Shown: positions 1 through 6,844 of the stretch, piece after piece
Layout: each line of letters begins with the position of its first letter
How positions within the stretch are numbered: position 1 is the first letter of the stretch
Source: an uncultured Oscillospiraceae bacterium
GTDB lineage: Bacteria; Bacillota; Clostridia; Oscillospirales; Acutalibacteraceae
Direction: 5' to 3'
Assembly: GCA_959601025.1 (NCBI GenBank)
Contig: CAUGOD010000043.1
Coordinates: 1 to 21,143, forward strand
DNA: 21,143 nucleotides
The notes under the pieces: model-generated
The model's database searches: none
The model's input: the letters and a program-made list of their open reading frames with translations, nothing else
What the model was told of the DNA's origin: nothing
Made by a program: the position numbers and the translations under genes

Positions 1-3
1 AAT

Positions 4-50
4 AGCCCCTTTTAGGGGCTGTGCAAGCCACCGGTTCTACCGGTGGTCTT
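4..50 (-). terminator. Double hairpin downstream of gdhA
   Basis: Two perfect stem-loops lie 30-80 bases beyond the gdhA stop codon. One has 7-bp arms CCACCGG/CCGGTGG at 28-34 and 40-46 around a 5-base loop, extended by AAG/CTT with one bulged base. The other has arms AGCCCCT/AGGGGCT at 4-10 and 14-20 around TTT. Neither is followed by a long U tract within the window, so classical intrinsic termination is uncertain. They could equally be 3' mRNA stabilisers or the end of a small palindromic element cut by the window edge. Confidence 0.5.
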
Positions 51-81
51 GACTGCCGATGAACGGAAAAGCGGGAAGCGA

Positions 82-1413
82 TCAGACGATCCCCTGCGCC
101 ATCATGGCGTCCGCAACCTTCAGGAAGCCGGCGATGTTCGCGCCGACCACATAGTTGCCTTCGTATCCGTAGGCTTTCGCCGCATCGTAGGCATTCTTGT
201 GGATGCCGGCCATGATCCCGTGCAGCTTCTGGTCGACCTCTTCAAAGGTCCAGCTCAGGCGCTGGGAGTTCTGGCTCATTTCCAGCGCGGAGGTAGCCAC
301 GCCGCCGGCATTGGCCGCCTTGCCCGGGGCAAAGATGACGCCCTTGCTCTGGAGCAGCTCGGTGGCTTCCAGGGTGGTGGGCATGTTCGCGCCTTCACCG
401 ACCAGCTTGCAGCCGTTCTTGATCAGGGTGGCCGCGTCCTCGGTGTTCAGCTCGTTCTGCGTCGCGCAGGGGAGGGCGATATCGCAGGGGATGGACCAAA
501 TGCCCTTGCCGTCGTGGTACTCCGCGTTGGGACGGTACTCCACATATTCGCGGATGCGGCCGCGCTTGACCTCCTTGATCTCCTTGACGGCTTCCAGATC
601 GATGCCGTCCTTATCATACACCCAGCCGGTGGAGTCGCTCAGCGCGACGACCTTGCCGCCCAGCTGCTGGGCCTTCTCGGTGGCGTAGATGGCCACGTTG
701 CCCGAGCCGGAGACGACGACCGTCTTGCCGTTCAGCGATTCGCCCTTGGTCTTCAGGATTTCGTCCACGAAGTATACCAGGCCGTAGCCGGTCGCCTGGG
801 TGCGGGCGAGGGAGCCGCCGTAGGTCAGGCCCTTGCCTGTCAGCACGCCTTCAAAGCGGTTGGTCAGCTTCTTGTACTGGCCGTACAGGTAGCCGATTTC
901 CCGGCCGCCCACGCCGATATCGCCGGCCGGCACGTCGGTGTCCGCGCCGATATGGCGGAAAAGCTCGCTCATAAAGCTCTGGCAGAAGGCCATCACTTCG
1001 CGGTCGGACTTGCCCTTCGGGTCGAAATCGGAGCCGCCCTTGCCGCCGCCGATGGGCAGGCCGGTCAGGGAGTTCTTGAAAATCTGCTCAAAGCCGAGGA
1101 ACTTGATGATGCCCAGGTTAACGGAAGGATGGAAACGCAGGCCGCCCTTGTACGGCCCAATGGCGCTGTTGAACTGCACGCGGAAGCCGCGGTTGACCTG
1201 TACCTTGCCCTGATCGTCCACCCAAGGCACGCGGAACATGACCACGCGCTCCGGCTCGGTCAGGCGCTCCAGCAGGCCGGCCTGCTCAAAGCGGGGGTTG
1301 GCTTCGATCACCGGACGCAGGGAATTGAGCACTTCGGTCGCGGCCTGGATGAACTCTTCCTGCGCGGGATTTTTGCGTACGAGTTCCTGCAAAACAGAAT
1401 CAACATAAGACAT
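82..1413 (-). CDS. gdhA: NADP-type glutamate dehydrogenase (hexameric)
   Basis: Cytoplasmic enzyme that reductively aminates 2-oxoglutarate with ammonia to glutamate. The 443-residue protein has the usual length of small hexameric GDHs. Visible landmarks are Lys89 (GPYKGG), Lys113, catalytic Lys125 in GGGKGGSDFDPK and Asp165, positions that coincide with those of the Clostridium symbiosum enzyme as I remember it. The Rossmann loop GSGNVA is at 236-241. The strand end reads LSDSTG (258-263), the pattern of NADP-dependent family members rather than the NAD enzymes, which have Gly-Pro-Asp here; coenzyme choice is therefore an inference. The ATG at 1413 is preceded by TAAGGAG (1424-1430). The gene is monocistronic, divergent from the pyrimidine operon, and has a clear promoter 90 bases upstream. 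Confidence 0.97.
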   Translation of the reverse strand: MSYVDSVLQELVRKNPAQEEFIQAATEVLNSLRPVIEANPRFEQAGLLERLTEPERVVMFRVPWVDDQGKVQVNRGFRVQFNSAIGPYKGGLRFHPSVNLGIIKFLGFEQIFKNSLTGLPIGGGKGGSDFDPKGKSDREVMAFCQSFMSELFRHIGADTDVPAGDIGVGGREIGYLYGQYKKLTNRFEGVLTGKGLTYGGSLARTQATGYGLVYFVDEILKTKGESLNGKTVVVSGSGNVAIYATEKAQQLGGKVVALSDSTGWVYDKDGIDLEAVKEIKEVKRGRIREYVEYRPNAEYHDGKGIWSIPCDIALPCATQNELNTEDAATLIKNGCKLVGEGANMPTTLEATELLQSKGVIFAPGKAANAGGVATSALEMSQNSQRLSWTFEEVDQKLHGIMAGIHKNAYDAAKAYGYEGNYVVGANIAGFLKVADAMMAQGIV

Positions 1414-1502
1414 ACACGTTTCTCTCCTTACTTTCGTTTAGAATGGGGTGCATGGCACGGTGTGTGGCGGATGAAAAAACAGGGGATAAACCCACGACTG
1501 CA

Positions 1503-1531
1503 ATTATACAGAAAAGCGAATGAATTTGCAA
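1503..1531 (-). promoter_or_regulatory. Promoter of gdhA
   Basis: On the minus strand TTGCAA (1526-1531) is followed after exactly 17 bases by a perfect TATAAT (1503-1508). Very AT-rich sequence lies upstream of the -35 (about 1532-1565) and could act as an UP element. The predicted transcript has a leader of roughly 80 bases before the gdhA start codon. Confidence 0.8.
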
Positions 1532-1545
1532 GAATAATTCGATAA

Positions 1546-1890
1546 AATTTCAAAATTTATGTTTTCTTCCCAAAAACGCATCTTTTTTCCGGACGAGGTG
1601 CAAAAAAAGTTTGGGTTCGCTGCAATTGATCGGCGGCTATTCCGAAAAACTTTCGTGCTTTCCGGTTAATCACCGGTATAACCGGTATAAATTCCGGAAA
1701 GGACGGATGGAATACGGAAACTCAGCGGAAAACGGCGAAAATACACAAAATCCTGGCATGGCCATATCGGAAAAAGGAAAAAGAGGGTATACGCTATGCA
1801 TAAAGTTTCATTGACGCCGCTGAAAAATCTTCGCTAAATCACGGGATATATCCGGAAACACGAGAAGGGTACGGGTCGCTTTCTCCCTGA
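1546..1890. other. Gene-free intergenic stretch between gdhA and pyrC promoters
   Basis: I see no convincing gene here. It holds AT-rich sequence upstream of the gdhA promoter, a cluster of CCGG-containing short repeats (1662-1697) and a 13-codon open frame (1796-1837) behind a fair ribosome site. No tRNA or recognisable riboswitch is present. Confidence 0.6.
1662..1697. repeat. CCGG cluster with tandem ACCGGTATA
   Basis: Four CCGG cores occur at 1662, 1673, 1682 and 1694, spaced 11, 9 and 12 bases. The middle two belong to a perfect tandem 9-mer ACCGGTATA (1672-1680 and 1681-1689). The near-helical spacing would suit a multimeric regulator site, but the 9-mer also resembles the repeat family at the ends of pyrC and rmuC, so it may be non-regulatory. 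Confidence 0.45.
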
Positions 1891-1891
1891 T

Positions 1892-1918
1892 TTCCACAAA
1901 TCGAAGGATTTCTTGGAA
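1892..1918. promoter_or_regulatory. Inverted repeat just upstream of the pyrC promoter
   Basis: Arms TTCCA-c-AAATC (1892-1902) and GATTT-ct-TGGAA (1907-1918) form a 10-bp stem with a small internal loop and a GAAG tetraloop. It ends 6 bases before the -35 box, where an activator or repressor operator would sit. No U tract follows, so a terminator is less likely. Confidence 0.35.
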
Positions 1919-1924
1919 TAGCCG

Positions 1925-1954
1925 TTGCCACTATTGGAAAGCGTATGCTATAAT
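1925..1954 (+). promoter_or_regulatory. Promoter of the pyrimidine operon
   Basis: TTGCCA (1925-1930), an 18-base spacer and TATAAT (1949-1954), with an extended -10 (TG at 1946-1947, one base before the hexamer). The transcript would carry about 70 bases before the pyrC start. In this short leader I find no PyrR-type anti-antiterminator or terminator hairpin. Confidence 0.8.
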
Positions 1955-2031
1955 ACGTAGTTAGTTAACATCTGCAGGCGAACGTGGAAGTCATGAAGAG
2001 CAGGAAAGAACAGGAAACAGGGGGAATACAG

Positions 2032-3324
2032 ATGACAGGCGTATCCGACAGCCGGACAAGGCTGATCCGCGGCGCGCGGGTAATTGATCCGTCCTGTGGG
2101 CGGGACGGCGTGATGGATGTGCTTATCCGGGACGGCGTGATCGTTGAAACCGCCCCCGCAATCCATGCGCCGGAGGCGGAAGTGCTGGAAGCCGGAGGGC
2201 TGGTGTGCGCGCCGGGGCTGGTGGACATGCATGTTCACCTCCGCGATCCGGGGCAGACGTATAAGGAAGATATTCAGACCGGCTGTTCCGCTGCGGCGGC
2301 AGGCGGCGTTACCTCATTGGCGTGTATGCCCAATACCGCGCCGGTGTGCGATGATCCGGCGGTTATCGGAGACATTGTGGGACGGGCGGCTTCCGCTCCC
2401 GCCCGTGTGTATCCGGTGGCCGCCGTTACCGCGTCTTTGGGCGGGGAGGAGCTGACCGATTTCGCCGCGCTGAAGGCGGCGGGCGCGGTCGCCGTGTCGG
2501 ATGACGGCCGTCCGGTCCCCACGGCGGGCCGGATGATGGAGGCGATGGAGAAAGCGGCGGCGCTTGGCCTGCCGGTGCTGTCGCATTGCGAGGAGTTGTC
2601 CCTGACTCGGGGGGGGATCATGAACGAGGGCGCGGTTTCCGCTGCGCTCGGCGTCCCCGGCATCCACCGCGCGGCGGAGGAAACGGCCACCGCGCGGGAG
2701 ATTGCGCTGGCGGCGGCCACCGGTCTGCCGGTGCATATATGCCATGTCAGTACGCGGGGAAGCGTCGCGCTCCTGCGGGACGCCCGGCGGCGCGGCGTTC
2801 CGGTGACGGGAGAAACCGCCCCGCACTATTTCCTGCTGACGGACGAGCTTCTGCGGAGCCGGGACGCGGACTACCGGATGAATCCGCCGCTTCGCACCGA
2901 GGATGACCGGCTGGCGGTCATCGAGGGACTGGTGGACGGCACCCTGACCGCTATCGCCACCGATCACGCCCCCCACTCGCCGGAGGATAAAGCGGATTTC
3001 CTTCACGCGCCGAACGGTTCCATCGGTATGGAGACCTCTCTGGCGGCGGGACTCACCGCCCTGGTCATGCCGGGCCATCTTTCCCTTTCCCGGCTGCTTT
3101 GGCTGATGTCTACCGAGCCGGCGCGTCTGCTCGGCGTCCCGGCCGGGACGCTCCAGCCCGGAGCGCCCGCGGATATCGTGCTGTTCGAACCGGACGCGGA
3201 GTGGACGGTGGACCCCGGGGCGCTGCACGGGAAATCCCGCAACACCCCCTTCAAGGGGATGAAGCTGTGCGGACGGGTCCGTCTTACCCTGCTTGGTGGA
3301 AAAACGGTTTACGCGGCGGAATAG
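2032..3324 (+). CDS. pyrC: Dihydroorotase, type I
   Basis: Zinc amidohydrolase that cyclises N-carbamoyl-L-aspartate to dihydroorotate, the third step of UMP synthesis. With the ATG at 2032 the protein has 430 residues, normal for the family. Metal ligands are visible: His67 and His69 in DMHVHLRDPG, His185 (SHCEE), His238 (ICHVST) and Asp311 (ATDHAPH), with the SDDG segment at 156-159 where type I enzymes place a bridging aspartate instead of a carbamylated lysine. An in-frame GTG at 1984 would add 16 residues, but the ATG has AGGGGG at the right distance and matches family starts better. It is the first gene of the operon. The stop codon lies within the first copy of a 9-bp tandem repeat. 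Confidence 0.96.
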   Translation: MTGVSDSRTRLIRGARVIDPSCGRDGVMDVLIRDGVIVETAPAIHAPEAEVLEAGGLVCAPGLVDMHVHLRDPGQTYKEDIQTGCSAAAAGGVTSLACMPNTAPVCDDPAVIGDIVGRAASAPARVYPVAAVTASLGGEELTDFAALKAAGAVAVSDDGRPVPTAGRMMEAMEKAAALGLPVLSHCEELSLTRGGIMNEGAVSAALGVPGIHRAAEETATAREIALAAATGLPVHICHVSTRGSVALLRDARRRGVPVTGETAPHYFLLTDELLRSRDADYRMNPPLRTEDDRLAVIEGLVDGTLTAIATDHAPHSPEDKADFLHAPNGSIGMETSLAAGLTALVMPGHLSLSRLLWLMSTEPARLLGVPAGTLQPGAPADIVLFEPDAEWTVDPGALHGKSRNTPFKGMKLCGRVRLTLLGGKTVYAAE

Positions 3325-3350
3325 ACGGAATAGGCGGAATAAACGGAATA
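3315..3350 (+). repeat. Four tandem copies of RRCGGAATA
   Basis: Perfect 9-base periodicity: GGCGGAATA (3315), GACGGAATA (3324), GGCGGAATA (3333), AACGGAATA (3342). Only the two leading purines vary. The array starts in the last codons of pyrC, contains its stop and runs into the 61-base gap before rmuC. Related copies occur at 4595-4612 and near the end of the kinase gene. Confidence 0.85.
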
Positions 3351-3385
3351 AATTTCGTGCGGCGACGCACCAGTGAAAGGACGGG

Positions 3386-4654
3386 ATGGCAATGTGGGAG
3401 ATCGTGGCGGCTGTCTGCTCCGCGGCGGCGATGGTTCTCGGCGTCGTTATCCTGCTGCGGCTGCCGAAAAGACAGAGCGACGGTGTAACCTACGACCAGC
3501 TTCGGCGGGAGATGGCGGAGCAGAGCAACGACGTTATGCGTCAGCTCAGCCTTCTGAAGCAGGAGCTGGACACCGCTATGAAGAACAACAGCCAGCTGAC
3601 CGGGCTGAACATCGAGCAGATGACCCGGGTGATCGACCGTCGGCTGGCCGCGATGCAGGATACCGTGGACCGCAACATCCGCGCCCTGCAGGAGGATAAC
3701 GCGAAAAGGCTGGATTCCATGCGGCAGACGGTGGACGAAAAGCTGACCGTCACCCTGGAAAAGCGGCTGGGCGAGAGCTTCCATACCGTGAGCGAGCAGC
3801 TCAAAAAGGTGTACGAGGGGCTGGGGGAAATGCAGACTCTGGCCACCGGGGTGGGCGACCTGAAAAAGGTGCTCACCAATGTGAAAACGCGGGGCACCTG
3901 GGGCGAGGTTGCGCTGGGAAACCTGCTGGAACAGCTCCTCAGCCCGCAGCAATATAAGGCAAACGTCAAGGTGGCTCCCCGGCGGAACGAGATCGTGGAA
4001 TACGCGATCTGCCTGCCGGGAAAGGAGGACGGGCTGGAAACGGTGTACCTGCCCATTGACAGCAAATTCCCGATGGAGAGCTATATCCGCCTGGCGGACG
4101 CGTCGGAGGCGGGCGATCCCGCCGGGGTGGACGCGGCTTCCCGCCAGCTGGAGACGGCGGTGAAAGAGTGCGCCCGCGATATCCGGGATAAATACATTGT
4201 GCCGCCCCACACCACCGACTTTGCCATTCTTTTCCTCCCGACCGAGGGATTGTACGCCGAGGTCACCCGCCGGGCGGAGCTCTGCGCCGCGCTGCAGCGG
4301 GACTGCCGCGTTACCATTATGGGCCCGACCACGCTGGGCGCTTTCCTGAACAGCCTGCAGATGGGCTTCAAAACACTGGCAATCCAGAAGCGTTCGGGCG
4401 AGGTGTGGAAGCTGCTCGGCGCAATCAAGACCGAGTTCGGACGGTTTGGCGAGGCGCTTTCCGCCACCCAGAAGAAGCTGGAGGAAGCGACGGCGAATAT
4501 CAGCCGCGCCTCCCGGCGGACCGAGATGATCCGGAACCGGCTGCGCTCGGTGGAGGAGCTGCCGGAGAACGACGCGGCCGGATTGCTCGGAGACGACGGT
4601 ATAGGCGGTATAGAGATGGATTCGGCGGGAAATCCGCCTTTTGCCGATAAATAA
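3386..4654 (+). CDS. rmuC: RmuC-family DNA recombination protein
   Basis: RmuC proteins limit DNA inversions and rearrangements and are thought to be nuclease-like; the biochemical activity is not well settled. The 422-residue product has one N-terminal membrane helix (about 4-25), a long coiled coil (about 30-150) and the RmuC domain (about 150-390) with GTWGEVALGNLLEQLL, PIDSKFP, DFAILFLPTEGLYAEV and MGPTTLGAFLNSLQMGF. ATG at 3386 follows GAAAGGACGGG; an ATG at 3392 is a weaker alternative. It sits 61 bp after pyrC and 20 bp before pyrF, so it is co-transcribed with pyrimidine genes, an unusual partner. The C-terminal tail carries two copies of the 9-bp repeat, read as DGIGGI, beyond the conserved domain. 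Confidence 0.93.
   Translation: MAMWEIVAAVCSAAAMVLGVVILLRLPKRQSDGVTYDQLRREMAEQSNDVMRQLSLLKQELDTAMKNNSQLTGLNIEQMTRVIDRRLAAMQDTVDRNIRALQEDNAKRLDSMRQTVDEKLTVTLEKRLGESFHTVSEQLKKVYEGLGEMQTLATGVGDLKKVLTNVKTRGTWGEVALGNLLEQLLSPQQYKANVKVAPRRNEIVEYAICLPGKEDGLETVYLPIDSKFPMESYIRLADASEAGDPAGVDAASRQLETAVKECARDIRDKYIVPPHTTDFAILFLPTEGLYAEVTRRAELCAALQRDCRVTIMGPTTLGAFLNSLQMGFKTLAIQKRSGEVWKLLGAIKTEFGRFGEALSATQKKLEEATANISRASRRTEMIRNRLRSVEELPENDAAGLLGDDGIGGIEMDSAGNPPFADK
4595..4612 (+). repeat. Two tandem copies of RRCGGTATA in the rmuC 3' end
   Basis: GACGGTATA (4595-4603) and GGCGGTATA (4604-4612) differ from the pyrC-end array by one base per unit. They are translated in frame near the C-terminus of RmuC as DGI-GGI. 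Confidence 0.7.
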
Positions 4655-4674
4655 GGAAATAAACGGAGGTAGCT

Positions 4675-5589
4675 ATGGCACTGGACAGACTGATTGAAGG
4701 AATCAAACGCACGCATAACCCCACCGTGGCGGGACTGGATCCTAAGCTGGAGTATATTCCGGATTTCCTGGTGGAGAAGGCGTTCGCCGCGCACGGCGAA
4801 ACGCTGGAGGGCGCGGCGGCGGCAATCCTCGCTTATAATAAAGGATTGATTGACGCGCTGTGCGATATCGTCCCGGCGGTGAAGCCGCAGGCCGCCTATT
4901 ACGAAATGTACGGCTGGCCGGGGATGCGGACGCTCAGCGAAACCATTGCCTATGCGAAAGCCAAGGGGATGTTCGTTATCACCGACGGCAAGCGGAACGA
5001 CATCGGCAGCACGATGGAAGCGTACGCCGCGGCCCATCTCGGAAAAACGAAGGTGGGCGGAGCGGAAATCGCCGCTTTCGGCGGGGACGCGCTGACGGTG
5101 AACGGTTACCTCGGCGAGGACGGAATCCGGCCCCTGCTGGATACCTGCCGCCGGTACGACGCCGGCATCATTGTTCTGGTAAAAACCTCGAATCCCTCCT
5201 CCGGGGAACTGCAGGACCGCCGGATCGACGGGGAAACGGTGTACCGGACGATGGGCGGCCTCTGCGAAAAGTGGGGGGAGGAGCTCCCCGGCAAATACGG
5301 CTATTCCGGCGTCGGCGCGGTGGTGGGCGCTACCTATCCCGCCCAGCTTGCCGAACTGCGGGCCGCGCTGCCGCACACCTTTTTTCTGGTTCCCGGTTAC
5401 GGGGCGCAGGGCGGCGGGGCGGCCGACGTGGCGGGCGCCTTTGATAAGGAGGGAATGGGCGCAGTCGTCAACTCCTCCCGCGCCATCCTCTGCGCCTGGA
5501 AGAAAGAGGGCTGCGCGCCGGAGGATTACGCCGGCGCGGCGCGGCGGGAGGCCCTGCGGATGCGGGACGATATCCTGAGCGCGCTGTAA
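4675..5589 (+). CDS. pyrF: Orotidine 5'-phosphate decarboxylase, type 2
   Basis: Catalyses the last step of UMP synthesis, decarboxylation of OMP, in the cytoplasm. At 304 residues it belongs to the longer type 2 subfamily rather than the ~230-residue type 1 enzymes. Visible motifs are AGLDPKLEYIP (19-29), KPQAAYYEMYG (70-80), the catalytic D-x-K-x2-D-I motif with Asp104, Lys106 and Asp109 (TDGKRNDIG), VKTSNPSSGELQD, and the C-terminal phosphate-binding part (VPGYGAQGG, VNSSRAI). The ATG follows a perfect GGAGGT. It lies 20 bp after rmuC; 91 bp separate it from the preferred carA start. Confidence 0.96.
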   Translation: MALDRLIEGIKRTHNPTVAGLDPKLEYIPDFLVEKAFAAHGETLEGAAAAILAYNKGLIDALCDIVPAVKPQAAYYEMYGWPGMRTLSETIAYAKAKGMFVITDGKRNDIGSTMEAYAAAHLGKTKVGGAEIAAFGGDALTVNGYLGEDGIRPLLDTCRRYDAGIIVLVKTSNPSSGELQDRRIDGETVYRTMGGLCEKWGEELPGKYGYSGVGAVVGATYPAQLAELRAALPHTFFLVPGYGAQGGGAADVAGAFDKEGMGAVVNSSRAILCAWKKEGCAPEDYAGAARREALRMRDDILSAL

Positions 5590-5680
5590 AAGATTTCAAA
5601 AGCCGCGAATAGCGGTGGAAAACAGGGAAAAGGACACCGGCGGCGCTTCCGCCGGAAAAGCAAGCGGAAGGAATGGGATT

Positions 5681-6778
5681 ATGGCAGCGATGGAAAAGAA
5701 AATGAAAACCGCCTACCTCCTGTTGGAGGATGGAACCAGCTACAAGGGCTATGCTATGGGCGCCGAGGGATCGGCGGTGGGGGAAGTGGTGTTCAACACC
5801 GATATGACCACCTACCAGGACCTGCTGCAGGATCCGACCTATTCGGGACAGATCGTGGTGCAGACCTATCCGCTGATCGGCAACCGCGGCGTGGATCCCG
5901 AAGCGCCCTCCAAGCTTATGGCGAGCGGCTACATCGTGCGGGAATGGTGCGTGGAGCCGACCGACGCTCATGAATTCGTGACGCTGGACGAATACCTGAA
6001 GCAGCGCGGGATTGTCGGGCTCTGCGGCATCGACACCCGGGCGCTGACCCGCCATATCCGGGATCACGGGGTGATGAACGGCGTAATCGCCGAATCCCTC
6101 GACGACCGGGAGGGCTTGCTGGCGCGGCTGGAAGGCTACCGCGTCCCGCCGGCGGTTGGACAGATTACGGTAAAAGAGCCTCAGCGGCGGACGCTGGAAG
6201 GGGCCAAATACCGGCTTGCCATTCCGGATTACGGCTTCCGTCGTTCCATTCTCTCGCACTTTGAAGAAATGGGCTGCTCCTGCACGATCTATCCGGCCTA
6301 TACCTCCGCGGCGGAAATCCTTGCCGACGACCCGGACGGCATCGTTCTTTCCGACGGCCCGGGCGATCCCTGGGACAATCCGGAAATTATCGATATCCTC
6401 CGCGAACTGATGAAAAGCGGCAAGCCGCTGTTCGGCTGGGGGCTCGGCCATCAGCTGCTGGCGGTGGCGGGCGGCTTCCGGATCGAGAAGCTGCCGGTCG
6501 GCCATCGCGGAAGCAACCAGCCGGTGCGAAACGTCGAGACGTTCCGGGTGATGACCACCGAGCAAAATCATGGCTATGCCGTCGCCCTGGACAGCATCGA
6601 TCCCGACCGGGCGGACGCGTTTCTCCGCAACGTCAACGACGGAACGGTCGAAGGAATCCGGTACAAAACCATCCCGGCCATGACGGTGCAGTTTGAACCC
6701 TCCAACGGGCGGGGCTATCAGGATACGGCCTGTATTTTTGAGGAGTTTGCTTCCATGCTGGAGCGGGTGAAGAGATAA
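5681..6778 (+). CDS. carA: Carbamoyl-phosphate synthetase small subunit with lost glutaminase triad
   Basis: Homologue of the subunit that hydrolyses glutamine and passes ammonia to CarB. The N-terminal domain is typical (LLLEDGTSYKG, GSAVGEVVFNT, DPTYSGQIV, IDTRALTRHIR), and the class I amidotransferase domain (about 176-365) keeps the fold motifs SDGPGDP, GHRGSNQPV and EQNHGYAV. The nucleophile motif normally reads G-I-C-L-G-H-Q; here it is GWGLGHQ, with Gly254 (codon ggg, 6440-6442) in place of cysteine. The motif normally reading QGHPE is VQFEPS, with Glu339 (6695-6697) in place of histidine and Ser341 (6701-6703) in place of glutamate. All triad residues are therefore absent. The reading frame is intact at 365 residues, near normal length, so it is not a decayed gene. 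It probably serves as a structural or regulatory partner of CarB working with free ammonia. Start chosen at 5681 (GGAAGG 9 bases upstream, family-like N-terminus); an in-frame GTG at 5615 is less likely. Confidence 0.93.
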   Translation: MAAMEKKMKTAYLLLEDGTSYKGYAMGAEGSAVGEVVFNTDMTTYQDLLQDPTYSGQIVVQTYPLIGNRGVDPEAPSKLMASGYIVREWCVEPTDAHEFVTLDEYLKQRGIVGLCGIDTRALTRHIRDHGVMNGVIAESLDDREGLLARLEGYRVPPAVGQITVKEPQRRTLEGAKYRLAIPDYGFRRSILSHFEEMGCSCTIYPAYTSAAEILADDPDGIVLSDGPGDPWDNPEIIDILRELMKSGKPLFGWGLGHQLLAVAGGFRIEKLPVGHRGSNQPVRNVETFRVMTTEQNHGYAVALDSIDPDRADAFLRNVNDGTVEGIRYKTIPAMTVQFEPSNGRGYQDTACIFEEFASMLERVKR

Positions 6779-6844
6779 CCGTTATAACAAGGATAAAGAC
6801 GCGGTTGGACGTATGCGGATATAGAAAGGAATGGGATCAGAAAG

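Noticed and set aside
43..1545. A 500-codon open frame antisense to gdhA
   Set aside because: Shadow of the strongly conserved gdhA; no motif, and it would run through the gdhA promoter.
1611..1814. 67-codon open frame in the gdhA-pyrC gap
   Set aside because: Non-ATG start, no ribosome site, no recognisable sequence, and ends without relation to neighbouring signals.
1796..1837. 13-codon peptide MHKVSLTPLKNLR with an AAAGAGGG ahead of it
   Set aside because: The ribosome site and spacing are fair, but there is no promoter directly upstream and it ends before the pyrC promoter, so it cannot be a leader peptide of that operon. Too short to support alone.
1955..2031. PyrR-binding attenuator before pyrC
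   Set aside because: No binding-loop consensus and no terminator in the short leader.
3315..3350. CRISPR-like array
   Set aside because: Unit of 9 bases with no spacers; it is a simple tandem repeat.
5681..6778. carA as a pseudogene
   Set aside because: Full length, uninterrupted, normal ribosome site, conserved non-catalytic motifs and tight operon position point to a maintained protein.
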